Positions 31,003 to 31,302 of a stretch of DNA of 31,302 bases are shown here, piece by piece. Every line of letters starts with the position of its first letter. Position 1 is the first letter of the stretch. The DNA comes from a virus: the IMG/VR virus record IMGVR_UViG_3300033052_000006, positions 1-31,302 of that record. The stretch is one strand, 5' to 3'. The notes under the pieces are model-generated. The model was not told the origin of the DNA and made no database searches. It saw only the letters and a list, made by a program, of their open reading frames with translations. Made by a program: the position numbers and the translations under genes.

Positions 31003-31302
31003 AACTTTGCATCTATCCCAGTTGGCAATTTCAACCTATGGGTTCGCCAATCGTTGAACTCGAACATTGTCATTCAGAAGAATCGTATTGTTAATGTTCC
31101 ATTTGGCTTCAACTACAACTCGACATACGACATCACTGAAACTGCTTCGATGACGTTCTCGTTGGTCTCAAGCCTCCAGAACTCGGCTGCTTCGGAAGAC
31201 ATCGAGCACATTCGTCGTACTGCGCCATCGACTTTCTACTCGCAAGGTCGTATGGTTAACGGTCAAGACTACAACACCTTGTTACTCCGTGATTCATCGA
31301 TC
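31003..31302 (+). CDS. Upstream part of the gp6-like gene on the opposite strand (partial)
   Basis: 100 codons open to the window end, encoding NFASIPVGNFNLWVRQSLNS... through EDIEHIRRTAPSTFYSQGRM to RDSSI. The first 74 residues read naturally as the part just before the gp6 segment encoded leftward at 28590-31002, and the last 26 are identical to it. The same frame has a TAG at 30986-30988, inside the copied arm, so it cannot extend further left. It is a displaced gene fragment rather than a separate gene, probably created by an assembly fold-back. Confidence 0.85.
31224..31302. repeat. Right arm of the 79-bp inverted repeat, ending at the window edge
   Basis: Exact reverse complement of 30924-31002. 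Identity starts abruptly at 31224 and runs to the last base; whether it continues beyond cannot be seen. Confidence 0.95.

Noticed and set aside
31003-31073. N-terminal 24 residues (MTMFEFNDWR...) of the leftward gp6 frame
   Set aside because: They are the antisense of the true gp6 coding sequence in the spacer of the inverted repeat, so the ATG at 31073 is not a genuine start.
30924-31302. Invertible DNA switch (Gin/Hin type) at the right end
   Set aside because: No recombinase gene is present, the repeats lie in gp6 coding sequence, and one orientation breaks an essential gene; a fold-back artefact explains it better.
5751-31302. Genome-wide reassignment of TAG to an amino acid
   Set aside because: Only one gene contains an in-frame TAG, and thousands of codons in the structural genes have none, so general recoding is not supported.

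Overview
This window looks like part of a large T4-superfamily myovirus (contractile-tailed phage) of a Gram-negative host. It carries a baseplate wedge protein of the gp6 type followed by a long run of giant structural proteins, tail-fibre paralogues, a PAAR-like spike tip, a spanin pair (which needs an outer membrane to act on), and repeated copies of a T4-type late promoter core (NATAAATA). I see no tRNA, transposase, integrase or CRISPR array. The left edge cuts through a gene, and the right edge ends exactly at the end of an inverted repeat, so the window is probably a whole contig or contig end.

Layout. Positions 1-7009 are read rightward: a truncated nucleotidyltransferase-like protein, a very acidic protein, a RecB/MGME1-type exonuclease, a small protein, a RimK ATP-grasp glutamate ligase fused to a RimB-type aspartic protease, an unknown protein, a membrane-anchored coiled-coil protein interrupted by an in-frame amber codon, and a 2OG-Fe(II) oxygenase. 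A bidirectional terminator near 7017-7033 separates this block from the leftward block. Nearly everything from 7041 to 31002 is read leftward. In transcription order it holds gp6, two small paralogues, a 1899-residue protein in the gp7 position, three further structural proteins, small tail-associated proteins, four fibre-like proteins, another structural protein, a lysis cassette (holin-like, i-spanin, o-spanin, M23-GH108 lysin), two small genes, the PAAR-like tip and a 48-residue protein. Two small rightward genes (17476-17721, 27475-27708) sit inside this block, each with its own terminator.

How it works together. The leftward block is a late module for building the baseplate, spike and fibres and for lysing the host. 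Short transcription units start at NATAAATA boxes 25-35 bp before many start codons, and several genes are translationally coupled by 4-base ATGA overlaps. The left block mixes DNA-processing and protein-modifying enzymes. Its most interesting member is the writer-eraser fusion, which in principle could add and trim glutamate tails.

The most notable points are the RimK-RimB fusion, the amber codon in a window where no other gene ends in TAG, a PAAR-like tip with no His or Cys but three Asp-rich loops, the fused two-enzyme lysin, and a fold-back at the right end that places the true 5' part of gp6 on the wrong strand.
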